Positions 24,880 through 36,114 of a stretch of 64,000 nucleotides of DNA are shown one piece after another (position 1 is the first letter of the stretch; each line of letters opens with the position of its first letter). Source of the stretch: Hevea brasiliensis (lineage: Eukaryota > Streptophyta > Magnoliopsida > Malpighiales > Euphorbiaceae); contig NC_079494.1 in assembly GCF_030052815.1 (NCBI RefSeq), positions 40,038,467-40,102,466 of the forward strand, written 5' to 3'. The notes beneath the pieces were generated by a model. It did no database searches and had not been told where the DNA came from. It was given only the letters and a program-made list of their open reading frames with translations. The translations under genes and the position numbers were made by a program.

Positions 24880-26351
24880 TGTCTCCTCATGTCCTCCTCT
24901 CGTTCCCAAGTAGCTTCTTGGCCCGAATGATGGTTCCACAAAGACTTTTACCAACGGTATCTGCTTATTCCGTAGGCTTCACCTCATAATCCTGAATCGT
25001 TATGGGTTCTTCTTCATTTGTGTGGTCTGGATTCACTTCTATTTCTTCTTTTGGTATTACATGAGATGGGTCTGATCGATATCTCCTCCACATAGACACA
25101 TGGAATACGTTATGTATCTTCTCCAACTCGAGGTAGTGCCAACGATATGCCAAAGGACCCACTCTTTCCGAACCTCATATGGCCCGATAAAGCGAGGACT
25201 CGGTTTCCCCTTTCTGCGAATCTCATAATCCTCTTCCAAGGAGAAACCTTGAGGAAAACTTTCTCACCACTGCATATTCAATATCCCTTCTCTTCAAATC
25301 AATGTAGGACTTCGACGATCGATGCGACTTTAAGTCGATCTTTGATCACCGGATTTTCTCCTCGGTTCTTTGAACAATTTCGGTCCAATCATCTTTCTTT
25401 CACCCACGTCATCCCAACACAACGGGTCCTACATTTTCGCCATACAAAGCTTCATATGGAGGCATCCCAATGCTTGATTGATAGCCGTTGTTATAAGCAA
25501 ACTCAATCAAAGGCAAGTGTGTAACCCAACTGCCCTCAAACTCAATCAAACAAGCCCGTAGCATGTCCTCCGAGATCTGAATTACCCTCTCGGTGGCCAT
25601 GCATGCGTGGGTGGAATGCAAGATCGAAGTTCAATCTAGTTCCTAGGGCTCTCTCAAGACTACCCCGAGAATCTAGAAGTGAACCTAGGATCTCTGTCGA
25701 CACGATAGAATCGCACTCCATGCAATCTCACAATCTCATCGATGTATAACTTGGCCAATCTTTCTAAATCGTAGTCCATCCGGTTGTGCGGAAAATGAGC
25801 GATTTAGTCGGTCACAACAATGACCCAAACTGCATCATGACTCTTCTGTGTCCTCGGAAGTCCCATCACAAAATCCATCGTTATTCTCTCCCATTTCCAC
25901 TCTGGTATTGGTAGTGGATGTAACAACCCAGCAGGTACTTGATGCTCGCCTTTACTTGCGACAAGTTAGGCATTTGGATACAAATTCTGCCACATTCCTT
26001 TTCATACCCATCCACCAGTAATGCTCCTTTAGCCCTCTATACATTTTTGTACCACCAGGGTGCATGGCAAAAGGAGACTCATGTGCTTCCTTTAAAATGA
26101 TCCTCCTCAATTCAACATCATTAGGAACACACATTCTACCCTGGTGTAGCAATAGACCATCATCTCTAATTGAGAATTCTGGTTTCTTGCCCTGTCGGAC
26201 TTCTCCCATCAACTCGATACTTGATCATTACGGCAGCCATTCTAATCTGATCAATCAACACTGGCCGTACATGCCATGCAACTGATGTCTGCCCCTCATC
26301 ATTAATCTCTAAGCAGGCAAGCAATGATCTTAACTCACATACCAAAGACAA
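24880..26351 (-). pseudogene. pol: Element B integrase with chromodomain-like tail
   Basis: Integrase inserts the DNA copy into the genome. Read in minus sense: the HHCC zinc-binding domain (26212-25952, with AHESPFAMHPG and CLTC); a core broken by frameshifts (about 25950-25560), including ERVIQ directly joined to ISEDMLR at about 25590 with no intron; then the C-terminal part with KIHNVFHVSM and RRYRSDPSHVI (25162-24965). The end of the chromodomain-like tail (EATWEREEDM-type) is readable near 24880-24920 only after frame changes. It lacks a continuous frame and is not functional as assembled. Confidence 0.88.
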
Positions 26352-27664
26352 AGGAGTAACGTAGACTTGCCATAGTCTTGCGACTTAAGGCATCACCACA
26401 ACATTAGCTTTCCACGGTGATAGTCTATCAGACAATCATAGTCTTTTATCAATTCTAACCATCTCCTCTGTCTCAAATTCAACTCTTTCTAGGTGCCCAA
26501 ATACTTCAAACTCTTATGATCTGTGTAAATGTAGCACTTCTCCCCATACAAATAATGTCTCGGATCTTAAGAGCAAACACAATAGCCGCAAGCTCCAAGT
26601 CATGTGTTGGATAATTCCTCTCATGCGGTTTTAGTGGCGTGATGCATAGGCAATAACATTTCGATCTTGCATCAACACACAACCTAACCCATTGTGAGAA
26701 GCATCGCTATAAGCGTGTACTCTTTACCGGAGTAGGTAAAGTCGACTGGAGCCTCTGTCAAACATCTTTTCAATTCATCAAAACTTTCTTTGGCATTTGT
26801 CCGTCCACTGAAATTTTACATCTTTTCTAAGCGGCTTGGTTAATGGAGATGCCAACATGGAGAATCCTTCACAAATCTACGGTAGTATCGGCTAAACCAG
26901 AAAACTACAATTTACGTGACATTTAGGTGGCCTCCAATTAAGGACGACTTCAATCTTACTTGGATCTACCTTAATGCCTTCTTACGATACTACATGCCCC
27001 AAAAGGATATCTCCTCACCAAAATTCACACTTTGACAATTTGGCATATAGTCTTTCTCCTCAAAGTCTGTAGTACAATCCGCAGATGTCTATCATGCTCT
27101 TACGCATTCCTCGAATAGACCAATATATCATCAATGAATACCACAACAAGCGGTCGAGGTATGGTCTCAAGATAGTATTCATCGATCCATAAAAGCAATG
27201 GAGCATTAGTTAACCGAATGGCATGACTAGGAACTCATAATGGCCATAGCGGGTTCAAGGCGATTTAGAAATACTTTGCTCTTGTACTTTCAGGTGATAA
27301 TAACTCGATCTCAGTCAATTTTGGAGAACACATTGCACCCCTCAACCGATCAAACAAGTCATCAATGCGGGCAATGGATATCTATTCTTTATTGTCACCT
27401 TATTCAAGCCGATAATCAATACACAAGCGGAGAGTGCCATCTTTCTTCTTTACAAACAACACCGGCGCTCCCCAAGGTGACACACTAGGGCGGATAAAGC
27501 CCTTGTCAGCGATTCTTGCAATCGCACTTTCAACTCTTTCAATGCAGTGCCATTCTATATGGCGTTATGGAGATTGGATCCACACCGAGCATAACATCAA
27601 TTTCAAATCGCACCTCTCTTTACGGAGGTAATCACGGCAATTCATCAGAAACACATCAGGAAAG
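26352..27664 (-). pseudogene. pol: Element B reverse transcriptase and RNase H
   Basis: RT copies the element's RNA into DNA, and RNase H removes the RNA strand. The polymerase signature FIDD is readable in minus sense, with the DD codons at 27127-27132, and RNase H-like sequence follows to about 26380. The stretch is broken into many short frames by small indels, so few long ORFs remain. The same domains in element A are colinear and give the order. Identification rests on patchy but clear similarity; it is non-functional as assembled. Confidence 0.8.
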
Positions 27665-28268
27665 TCACATACCGTAGGGATGTCCCTTAGTCTTTGGACT
27701 CCCCACTTGGGTGTCTATCACATGTGCCAAGTATGCTTCACACCCCTTTCTGATCATTCTTCTGGCTAGTGCAGCCGAAATGATGTTTGATGGCAGTAAA
27801 TGCCTCTCCCCGTGTATGACCACATCACCGCATGAGAGGAGACCAAAAGTGACTCTTGATCTACAGTCAATCATAGCATGATGCCTGGCTAACCAATCCA
27901 TGCCCAAGATGATATCATACTCTCTAAAGGGCATTTCAATCAAGTTTGACAGGAAAACATGTCCTTGGATCACCAAAGGACAGTCTCTATAGATTCTGTT
28001 GACCCGGACCTCTTGTCCTAACGGACTAGTTACTAGCACTTCAAAACCCATTTGCACACATGGAACAAAGAAGTGAACTGACTATGTTAGCACTAACATA
28101 TGAATGGGTTGAACCCGGATCAAACAACACAAATACATCTTGACCAGAGATAGAGAATGTACCAGCTACCACATCAGAAGTTTCAGCCTCTTCTCGCTGT
28201 TTCATTGCGTAGATTCTGGTTGAAGCACTTCCTTGTCCTGACTGACCAATTGTGCCTCGATCGCTCAA
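27665..28268 (-). pseudogene. pol: Element B aspartic protease
   Basis: Retroviral-type aspartic protease that matures gag-pol. The catalytic motif FDPGSTHSY lies in minus sense with its Asp codon at 28119-28121. The frame stops at 28041, and the second half continues in an overlapping frame from 28057 to 27665 (VLVTSPLGQEV, then IILGMDWLARH, the conserved second protease motif). One frameshift therefore splits the domain. It lies between gag and RT, as expected. Confidence 0.9.
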
Positions 28269-29415
28269 GCGGTGCCTCTACCGCCTCTTCCTCTCGCCTA
28301 ACCGATCGTGAACCTCTAGAGCAGGACTGCAATAGATCCTCGGCGAGTAGGAGCCGGACCATATCTCGAGCACTAGTACAATCTTTAGCTATATGGCCCT
28401 TGCCTCCACAGTAAAGCAGCTCCAGTGGCCCAATAACATTCCCCATGAATCTTGCCACAAGTCTCACGGTGGCGAGAATGTGAACCCTCGCTGATCACGA
28501 CTGCACCTAGGGGTCTCGACTGTAAAATCTACCTCTGCCAAATCTGCCACCTCGACCCCTGCTGGGTCCACTAAACTTCTTTTTCTTTCCGGAGGTAGCA
28601 CCAGAACTCTGCTCAACTGATTTTTCCCCCTTGTCTTTTTCTAATTTCTCAACTTTTTCCTTCACTGGGTTTGCTTCTGCTTCAACTCTCTCCAGTTCAA
28701 GTGCTTGAGACATAAGCTCTGAGAAGTTGCTGTGTCGAAATCCTACAACTTGCATCCGTATGCTGGGCTTCAAACCCGTCTCAAATCTCTTGCATCTTGC
28801 TTTACTGGTAGTAAGGAGACTCTCCGCATAGTGACTCAGGCGGGAGAACTCCCTCTCATACTCTGCCACTGATCTATTCCCTTGTTTTAGACTCAAAAAC
28901 TCTTGTAACTTCTGATCAACATATGCATCTGGGATGTATTTCTGTCTGAACTCTCTGATGAAGTCATCCCAGGTCAGCACTGGTGGTTCAGCCAAGCTGT
29001 GGGGGATGGTCTTCCACCAATCATATGCATCCCCTTGCAGTAGCGATACAGAGTACTCAAGCTTTAATTCATCTTGGCAGTGCAGCTTCTTAAATACTCT
29101 GTCCATTCTTTCAAGCCATTGCTCTGCCTCCAAAGGGTCCACTGTACCCTTAAATTCTGCAGCCCCATACTTCAATAATTTATCATATTGTCTGGCTGGA
29201 GGCAGTGGTTGTGCCACAGGTGGTTGGGGTGGAGCTTGAGCAGGCATACCCCCAGCCATTTGTTGAAACATTGCCGCTATCTGCAGGCAAGCTGCGAGAA
29301 TTTGCGGCATTTGTGGGGGCTGTCTTCTTGACCCACTGACATTCGGTAAAGCTGGGGCTTCCCCTTGTGCCTCAGCTTCAACAGACTGCTCAACTGAGCG
29401 ATCCCCTTCTTCCAT
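28183..29415 (-). pseudogene. gag: Element B gag
   Basis: Gag starts at ATG 29415 (MEEGDRSVEQSVE) and is open for 302 codons to 28507. The N-terminus is Q/P-rich. The retrotransposon gag core includes GDAYDWWKTIPHSL, and a charged K/E-rich segment and an RG-rich tail follow. A frameshift then leads into a frame at 28467-28183 that holds the zinc knuckle remainder CGGKGHIAKDC (28410-28378); its first cysteine is lost to the shift. It packages RNA in the virus-like particle. Its closest relative here is the gag of F. Confidence 0.93.
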
Positions 29416-29584
29416 TTCAGTCTGAAGTTAGGGTATCTCCTGAACAAATAACACAAGGAGATTTCCCTCCGTTAGATCATATTCATGATGTAATGCACTG
29501 TATGTAACAATTATGGACATTGAGCAGTTGTACTTAACAAAGAAAAACACAAATTCACAATTTAAAACATAATTCAAAAACCAG

Positions 29585-29596
29585 GCTCTGATACCA
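29585..29596 (-). other. Primer-binding site of element B
   Basis: The minus strand reads TGGTATCAGAGC, the initiator tRNA-Met type, 8 bases from the LTR end at 29605. Confidence 0.93.
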
Positions 29597-29604
29597 CTAA
29601 AACA

Positions 29605-32600
29605 TGTCACACCTTACCCCTCTGTAAGGCATCACATGATCCCGTAGAATACCTAATGAACTACCGCACTTCACCTACCGATAACTCATTAAGTACCCTA
29701 CAAGGGATTTTAAAACAATTTTCTTATCTTTGACAAGTGGTGAGCATTTCAAATAAGTATTTAAAACATTTAGTTGAAATTAAAACTAATTAATATTTTT
29801 GGCCATTTTGGTTCTCCGCAAATTTTATAAAAATTTTGACAGAGTTTCCTCTGTATTTTGAGAAAACCGTTCTTGAATACTGTAAAAGCACTTCTAAAAG
29901 TTTTTCTCAACCACTACTTCAATTTCAAACTCAATCTCAATCAATTTCTCAAATTCACAAGTTCAAAAATTCTCAAAATACTGTCCATCAATATCATTTA
30001 TTCATATTCCATTCAAGATAAACAATTTATATATTCATCATACTAAAATTTACATTCAGGAAGTCCAAACTAAAATTTATTACAACTTTTATACAAACTT
30101 TGTACAAGCTGCTCAAGACCCATGTACATGTCCATACATTTATGTGCAATATATACATCAAAAGAAATATTTCTGATTAGGGTATAAATTATACCCAAAA
30201 CTTTAGGCTGGTAGCTTCTCACACCTCAAGAAATGCTCTGCTCCTCTAATCTCTGTATCTGCGGACAAAGAATAAAGCTATCACGAGTACTAGGACTCGA
30301 TGGTGCACAATATACTAAAATAATCTTTATGCAAAACTTAAAGCACATTCATTCAAAAATTTGACTAAACATGAAAATTAAATACAATCATGCATTGTAA
30401 GATTTTACATGTAAACCAAGTTTATTTCAAAGTATCAAAACACATTTCATAAAACCCACAGTTAAATCATGCCATTCGAAACAAATAGAATCTCAATAGC
30501 CAGAGGCTAAGAGAAATCACATGAATCTCGATAGCCAGAGGCTAAAGAGAAATCATGTCACAAGGCTAGCTAGCTCAAATATATGGATATCCATTCACAT
30601 CCTCTTCTACTGGCACACCTCAACACTTCTCCAGAGAAGGAATCAAAATTCGAAACTAATTACCCCCACTAGTCGTGCTAGTGAGGTGTTCAAATATATG
30701 GTCATGATACTGTGGTTTAAAAACTTATCTTAACAATTTGCTAAACATTGTCATTTCAAATATACACCATAAATTTCACAATTTGAATCAAAACATCATA
30801 AGTAAGGCCACAATACTTTCAACAATTCAAAGCAACAATAAAATGCATATTTCATTCATTTAATCAATGAATTTTTTTTTTTAAAGCATAGTAATATTGT
30901 GCACAAACCTCAAACGAGTCGTCCTTTAGCCTCGACTCGGTTCCTCGGGTTCCTTCCCGATATTCTTTTCAACTGAAACACACAATTTTACAATGTTTCA
31001 GTACTAGAACTTAAAATAAATTCAAAATAAACTTAGCTTCACATTTACCTAACTCTAACGTGTTAAATTCGACGTTCTCGAAATTTTGTGTTTCGGGTTA
31101 CTATTCACTGCACTATTCAAGTCAAATTATTGACTTTCTAAGGCTTAATAGGTATGGGAACTCCAACTTCACCCACATACCACATTTTGGTCACCAAACT
31201 TGTTGGTTTTGGTCATTTGTTTAAAGCTTAGGTCATTTTGGCAAAATTGCCAATTTTCAGTTTTAGTTTTCCGAAGTTGCACTATTCCATTGGTCGATCT
31301 ACTGTTGGAATTTGATAAAACTTCCTTCATAGAAAATGTTCCTTATTGTCTTAAGTGTATTCTCATTTTTGGATCACCTCAATCGGAGTTTTGTAGCTCA
31401 AGTTATGGCCAAAATAAGTTTACTGTTCACGTGCACTGTTCATACTGCAATTTAGGTGCTGGCAGATTTTTGGTCCAACTTTGGTCAATTGTTTGATCAA
31501 CTTAAGTTCATAATTTGGCCTCACTTTCTTCATATGAAATGTTGTACTATGTCTTAGGTTTCCATCGGTTCAAGAATCGCCTAAATCCGAGTTTTCTAGA
31601 GAGAGTTATAGCCCTCCAAACATTGCTGCTCAATGAAAATTCTGCAGAATTTCAGTACAGTAAATTTAACTTTGCTCAATGATTTGAATGAGTTAATGGC
31701 CTAATTTGGGTTGGTGTTCTTCATGAAAGTTTTAGGTCTATATCATATCTAATTGCTGGCAAAATTTCAGGTCAATTTGACCTACCTAGCTCGAGTTATG
31801 ACAAAATGAACAGTTACTGTTCATTTGGTCAGTTTTGTGCAGTGGCAGCCTGCAATCAACTCACTTTGGTCAATTGTTTCACCAAGTTTTGGTCAGTTTT
31901 TTGCCATGGTTCCTTAATGAAAATTGTGCTCTTTTATGTCTATTTTCATCTCCAATTGGTGGCATATCAATTAGGCTTGTAAAATTTGAGTTTTGGTCCT
32001 TCAAAGTGGGTTTGGTCATGCTGCCAGCAGCATGACCATTAACCTACGAATTTGATTTTTATTCCAACAATTCCCACACAACTTATTTGGTCATAATTGA
32101 CCATTATTTCATTTCACAATAGGTTAAACATGCTATTTATGCATTTCTCCAAAATTTTGCCTCAAAACCCTAACATTCAAACCCTAGCTCTTCCCTCTCA
32201 TGCATTAAATCACAACTAGTGCACTTAACCTTAACCATTCACTAATCAAAGCTTTTAAACTTATTCTAATGCATCAAATTCATGTAAATCATACTCCTCT
32301 CAAGCTGCCCAAATTTCAGTTTGGTCCTTCTCCCATGTTTTTATTTCATTTCATAACTTCTAAGCTCACTTCCAACCCTCACATATGCATTTGAATGGAT
32401 AAATGAAGGGTTTAACATACTAACCTTGTGTGCAGAATTTTCTTCTCCCTTTTCTTCAAATTTTTCTTCTTTCTTTTCCTTGAATCTTCTTTCCTAGTTG
32501 CCCAAACAAAGTCTAGTTATGGTAGGACAATTTTCTATGGTTGGATTTTGGTTCTTCAAGCTAAAAAATGAGATTTAATGGTGGTTTAAGTGGTTTAAGT

Positions 32601-33320
32601 GAGGGAGAGGGTGAGGAGAGAGTGAGTGACGTTTTGGAGAAGAAGAAGACTTGTGTTTTATTTTTTTCTTTTCTTTTTCTTTTTATAAATTTTGGCTTAT
32701 GGAAGACCATAAAAATCTAATTTAATAATTCAATTAATTAATTTTTATGGCATCATGCATGAGGTCATGCATGATGTCATCACCTTTTCATTTTCCTCTC
32801 TCTTTTTTTATATTTTTCTATTAGTTCTTTAATTTAATTATCGATTCCAAATTTTCTTTTCTCCGATTTTATTTGTGATTAGGTCAGAGTCGACTCTCGG
32901 GTCAATTGACCAAATTGCCCCTCGCCGGTTCATCCGGTTTGCAAATAATCCAATATTTCTTCCGCTCCTCGACCTAATTATTTGACTGGCTTAACAGTTC
33001 TTTTTCATGATTTTCTCTTTTCCACTGTGTCCATAAGGGTCCTAAGGACCGCAGCGACACTTTTTACGGTTCGAAATTTGAGTTTAAAACGACTTCGCAG
33101 TCGTTCCCGAGGAGGTCACTCATCGCTGTGACTCTTGGCTCGTTTAACCTCTTATGTTCTGTTTTTCTTATTTGTAGTTAACTAATTAAACATTACTAAT
33201 TATTTATGTTTATGGCTTCTCAAGTTGTCTTAGGTGTGGCCCTAATCCCAATAATTGTCCGGACCGACACCGGTCACCGGAACAGTGAAATCTACCAGGC
33301 TATGCAACGGGGGTGTTACA
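29605..33320 (-). repeat. 5' LTR of element B
   Basis: Mate of 21112-24812. It ends GGGGGTGTTACA at 33320, immediately before target duplication copy TGGTG. Where the two LTRs differ, this copy usually agrees with LTR G. For example, near 33259 it keeps CCGGACCGACACCGGTCACC, while the other copy has lost single bases. It is likely the better-preserved or better-assembled copy. Confidence 0.95.
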
Positions 33321-33325
33321 TGGTG

Positions 33326-34200
33326 GGTGCTGTGTTCCTACTTCAGGATGAGGCATATCAGTGGTGGGACACAGTAACCAGTGAGGTGCAACCAGAACGG
33401 ATTACCTGAGAATTCTTCCTCATAGAGTTTAGGAAGAAATATGTGAGCAAAGTGTATTTAGAAGAGCGAAGAAGAGAATTTATCAGTCTGAGACAGAGGC
33501 AATTGTCAGTGGTTTAGTATGAACGTGAGTTTATCAGACTGAGCCGATATGGGAGGGAGATAGTCCCTACAGAGGCAGAGAGGTATAGACGGTTTGAAGA
33601 AGGGCTCAATGACAACATCAAAGTCATGATCACAGCATTAGAGATCACAGATTTTGCTAAGTTAGTAGATGCTGCATCAAAAGTGGAAAGGGTCCGAATA
33701 AATGAACAAAATAGAAGGGAAAAACAATAGAAGAGGGGTCCGGGTCAGTCCAGTACATTTTCTGCTCCCAGTAAGAACAGTAAGGGTCCTCCTGCTCAGA
33801 GTTCAGGACCACCACAGGTCGTGGTCGGTCTCGGGCCTGGACCACGATTCACACCTAGGAGAGGCCAATCCACACCATCAGTGGGCAGCTCTCCAGGGAC
33901 GGTGTTTAGGGGATCAGCCCCAGCATCTTCTGCTTGTCAATATTATCAGAAGTGGCATAAGGGGGAATGTTGGCGAGTGACCGGTGCATGCTTACGGTGT
34001 GGATTGACAGAACATCAGATTAAGAATTGTCCGAAGAGGACTACTATAGTTGCTCCAACACAAGCTGACAGACCTGCTCCTGCACCACAAAGGGGTAGGA
34101 AGCCCGGTAAATCTGAGGCAGTTGGTCCATCACTGAGGCCTACATCCGAGTCAGCTGAGAGGCTAGACACTAGAGTACCTGCCAGGGCCGATGCCATCAG
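33326..34200 (+). pseudogene. gag: Element A gag, 3' part with zinc knuckle
   Basis: Continuation of the gag cut at 21111. The core resumes with LLQDEAYQWWDTV and runs through FRKKYVSKVYLEERR, EFISLRQ and AERYRRFEEGL. In-frame stops stand at 33407 (TGA), 33515 (TAG) and 33728 (TAG), the first where tryptophan is usual. A proline-rich linker leads to a CCHC zinc knuckle, CLRCGLTEHQIKNC (33989-34030), preceded by a second Cys/His cluster at about 33935-33970. The knuckle binds element RNA. The gag/protease boundary near 34200 is approximate. Confidence 0.9.
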
Positions 34201-34730
34201 AGCTCAGGAGGAGCAAGATGCCCCGGATTTCATCAGGGGTACGTTTTCCCTCTACAACACTTCTGTGCATGCATTGGTGGATCCAGGATCTACTCATTCC
34301 TACATTTGCATCAAACTACCCATAAAGGGGGGGGGGGGGCGGGAGTTCTAGTAGAGGAGAGTGATCAAGACATTCTGGTCACAAATCCACTAGGCCACAG
34401 TGTGGTAGTGAATAAAGTATATAAAGGTTGCCCGTTGAGGATTCAGGGGTATGAATTCTCGGCAGGCCTAATTGAATTGCCCTTCCACGAGTTTGACGTG
34501 ATTTTGGGAATAGACTGGTTGTTACGTCATCAGGCAATAGTTGATTACAAATTGAAGAGGATTTCTCTGAAAACTTCTGAGGGTAATGAGATCACTATTG
34601 TGGGTGAAAGGATAGATTTCCTGTCCAATGTTATCTCAACTACAGTTGCAAGAAGATTGATGAGAAAAGGCTGTGAAGCTTACCTAGCACACGTGGTTGA
34701 TACTAGGCAGGCTAAGCCAAACTTGTGTGA
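34201..34730 (+). pseudogene. pol: Element A aspartic protease
   Basis: The catalytic motif VDPGSTHSY has its Asp codon at 34280-34282, and the second motif [12 protein letters not shown] lies near 34498-34533. Between them, a run of about 13 G (34327-34339) changes the frame, and some residues usually found there seem to be missing, so the domain is split. The rest ([19 protein letters not shown] to [15 protein letters not shown]) is open. It would mature the polyprotein. Confidence 0.88.
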
Positions 34731-35715
34731 TATACCCACAGTAAGAGACTTCCCAGATGTATTTCCTGAAGAGTTGCCTGGTTTACCACCAGAAAGGGAA
34801 GTCGAGTTTGCTATTGAGGTAATGCCGGGTACAGCACCAATTTCTATTGCTCCTTATAGGATGGCACCCACTGAATTAAAGGAGTTGAAAACTCAGTTGC
34901 AGGAGTTACTCGATAAGGGGTTTATACGCCCCAGTGTGTCACCATGGGGAGCTCCGGTGCTATTTGTGAAGAAGAAGGATGGAACTTTGAGATTGTGTAT
35001 TGATTACTGACAGTTGAACAAAGTAACTGTGAAGAATAAATATCCATTGCTTAGAATTGACGATCTGTTTGATCAGTTGAAGGGAGCCGGTGTATTTTCA
35101 AAAATTGATCTCAGATCAGGGTATCATTAGTTGAGGGTAAAGGATGCAGATGTGTCAAAAACTTCATTCAGAACCCGGTATGGGCATTATGAATTTTTAG
35201 TGATGCCGTTTGGGTTAACAAATGCATCAGCAGCATTTATGGACCTTATGAACCGTATCTTTCATTCATATCTAGATCGGTTTGTAGTGGTCTTTATTGA
35301 TGATATTCTGGTGTATTCCAAGACCAGGGAAGAATATGATGAACATTTGAGGATTGTTCTGCAAACCCTGCGAGAAAAGAAGCTGTATGCTAAGTTGTCC
35401 AAGTGTGACTTCTGGATGAGTGAGATCTCTTTCCTTGGACACATAGTGTCAGCAGAAGGGATTAGAGTGGATCCCAAAAAGATAGAAGTAGTGATAGAAT
35501 GGAAGCCTCCCAGAAATACAACTGAGGTCAAAAGTTTCTTGGGGCTAGCTAGGTATTACAGAAGATTTGTGAAGGGGTTTTCCCTTATAGCTGCTCCAAT
35601 GACCAAGTTGTTGCATAAGAATGTGAAATTTGGCTGGAACGACAAGTGCCAAGCCAGTTTTGAGAGGTTGAAGGCTATGTTGACAGAAGCACCAGTGCTA
35701 ACACAGCCAGTATAG
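34731..35715 (+). pseudogene. pol: Element A reverse transcriptase
   Basis: RT with the usual order: [14 protein letters not shown] linker; [42 protein letters not shown]; and the catalytic FIDDILVYS with DD at 35299-35304. After that come the FLGHIVS and [12 protein letters not shown] motifs leading to the connection domain. Stops at 35008 (TGA for the Arg in CIDYRQ, a CGA to TGA change) and 35128 (TAG for the Gln in GYHQL) break it, and a TAG ends it at 35713. Apart from these the frame is continuous, so decay was mostly by substitution. Confidence 0.93.
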
Positions 35716-36114
35716 GGAAAAGACTTTGTGGTCTACAGTAATACCTCGCATAATGGGTTAGGGTGTATGTTAATGCAAGAGGGGAAAGTGGTCGCCTATG
35801 CTTCTAGGCAGCTAAGGCCACAAGAACAGAACTACCCTACCCATGATCTAGAGCTTGTAGCAATTATCTTCGTACTGAAGATATGGAGGCATTACTTGTA
35901 TGGTGAAAAGTGCTACATTTACACAGATCACAAAAGTCTGAAATACTTGCCAACCCAGAAGGAGCTCAATCTTAGACAGAAGCAATGGATTGAGTTCCTG
36001 AAGGACTATGATTGTGTGATAGATTATCATCCTAGGAAGGCAAATGTAGTTGCTGATGCTTTAAGCAGAAAGTCCATCACAGCTTTAAGATCACTCAATG
36101 CCCGTCTATCCTGA
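35716..36114 (+). pseudogene. pol: Element A RNase H
   Basis: RNase H of the Ty3/gypsy type: [32 protein letters not shown], then [10 protein letters not shown] and ADALSRKS. The first catalytic aspartate, usually in a YSDAS context, reads Asn here (YSNTS), consistent with a G to A change. The Glu of DLEL, the Asp of YTDH and the final Asp of VADALS are present. The frame closes with TGA at 36112. Confidence 0.9.

Larger units (their letters stand above)
21112..33320 (-). mobile_element. Chromovirus element B (12.2 kb), inserted in gag of A
   Basis: A full-length minus-strand Ty3/gypsy element with LTRs of 3701 and 3716 bp, PBS, gag, protease, RT, RNase H, integrase and PPT. It is flanked by a perfect target duplication TGGTG (21107-21111 and 33321-33325). 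The LTRs are nearly identical over long stretches, so insertion was recent. Even so, the left LTR and internal region carry many small indels, often at CG-containing sites (see findings). LTR fragment G at 4668-5433 is the same family. Confidence 0.95.

Noticed and set aside
34015..34197. Antisense frames over gag-pol, such as 34015-34197, 35262-35531 and 36226-36486
   Set aside because: They mirror the coding frames of A on the other strand and have no motif of their own.
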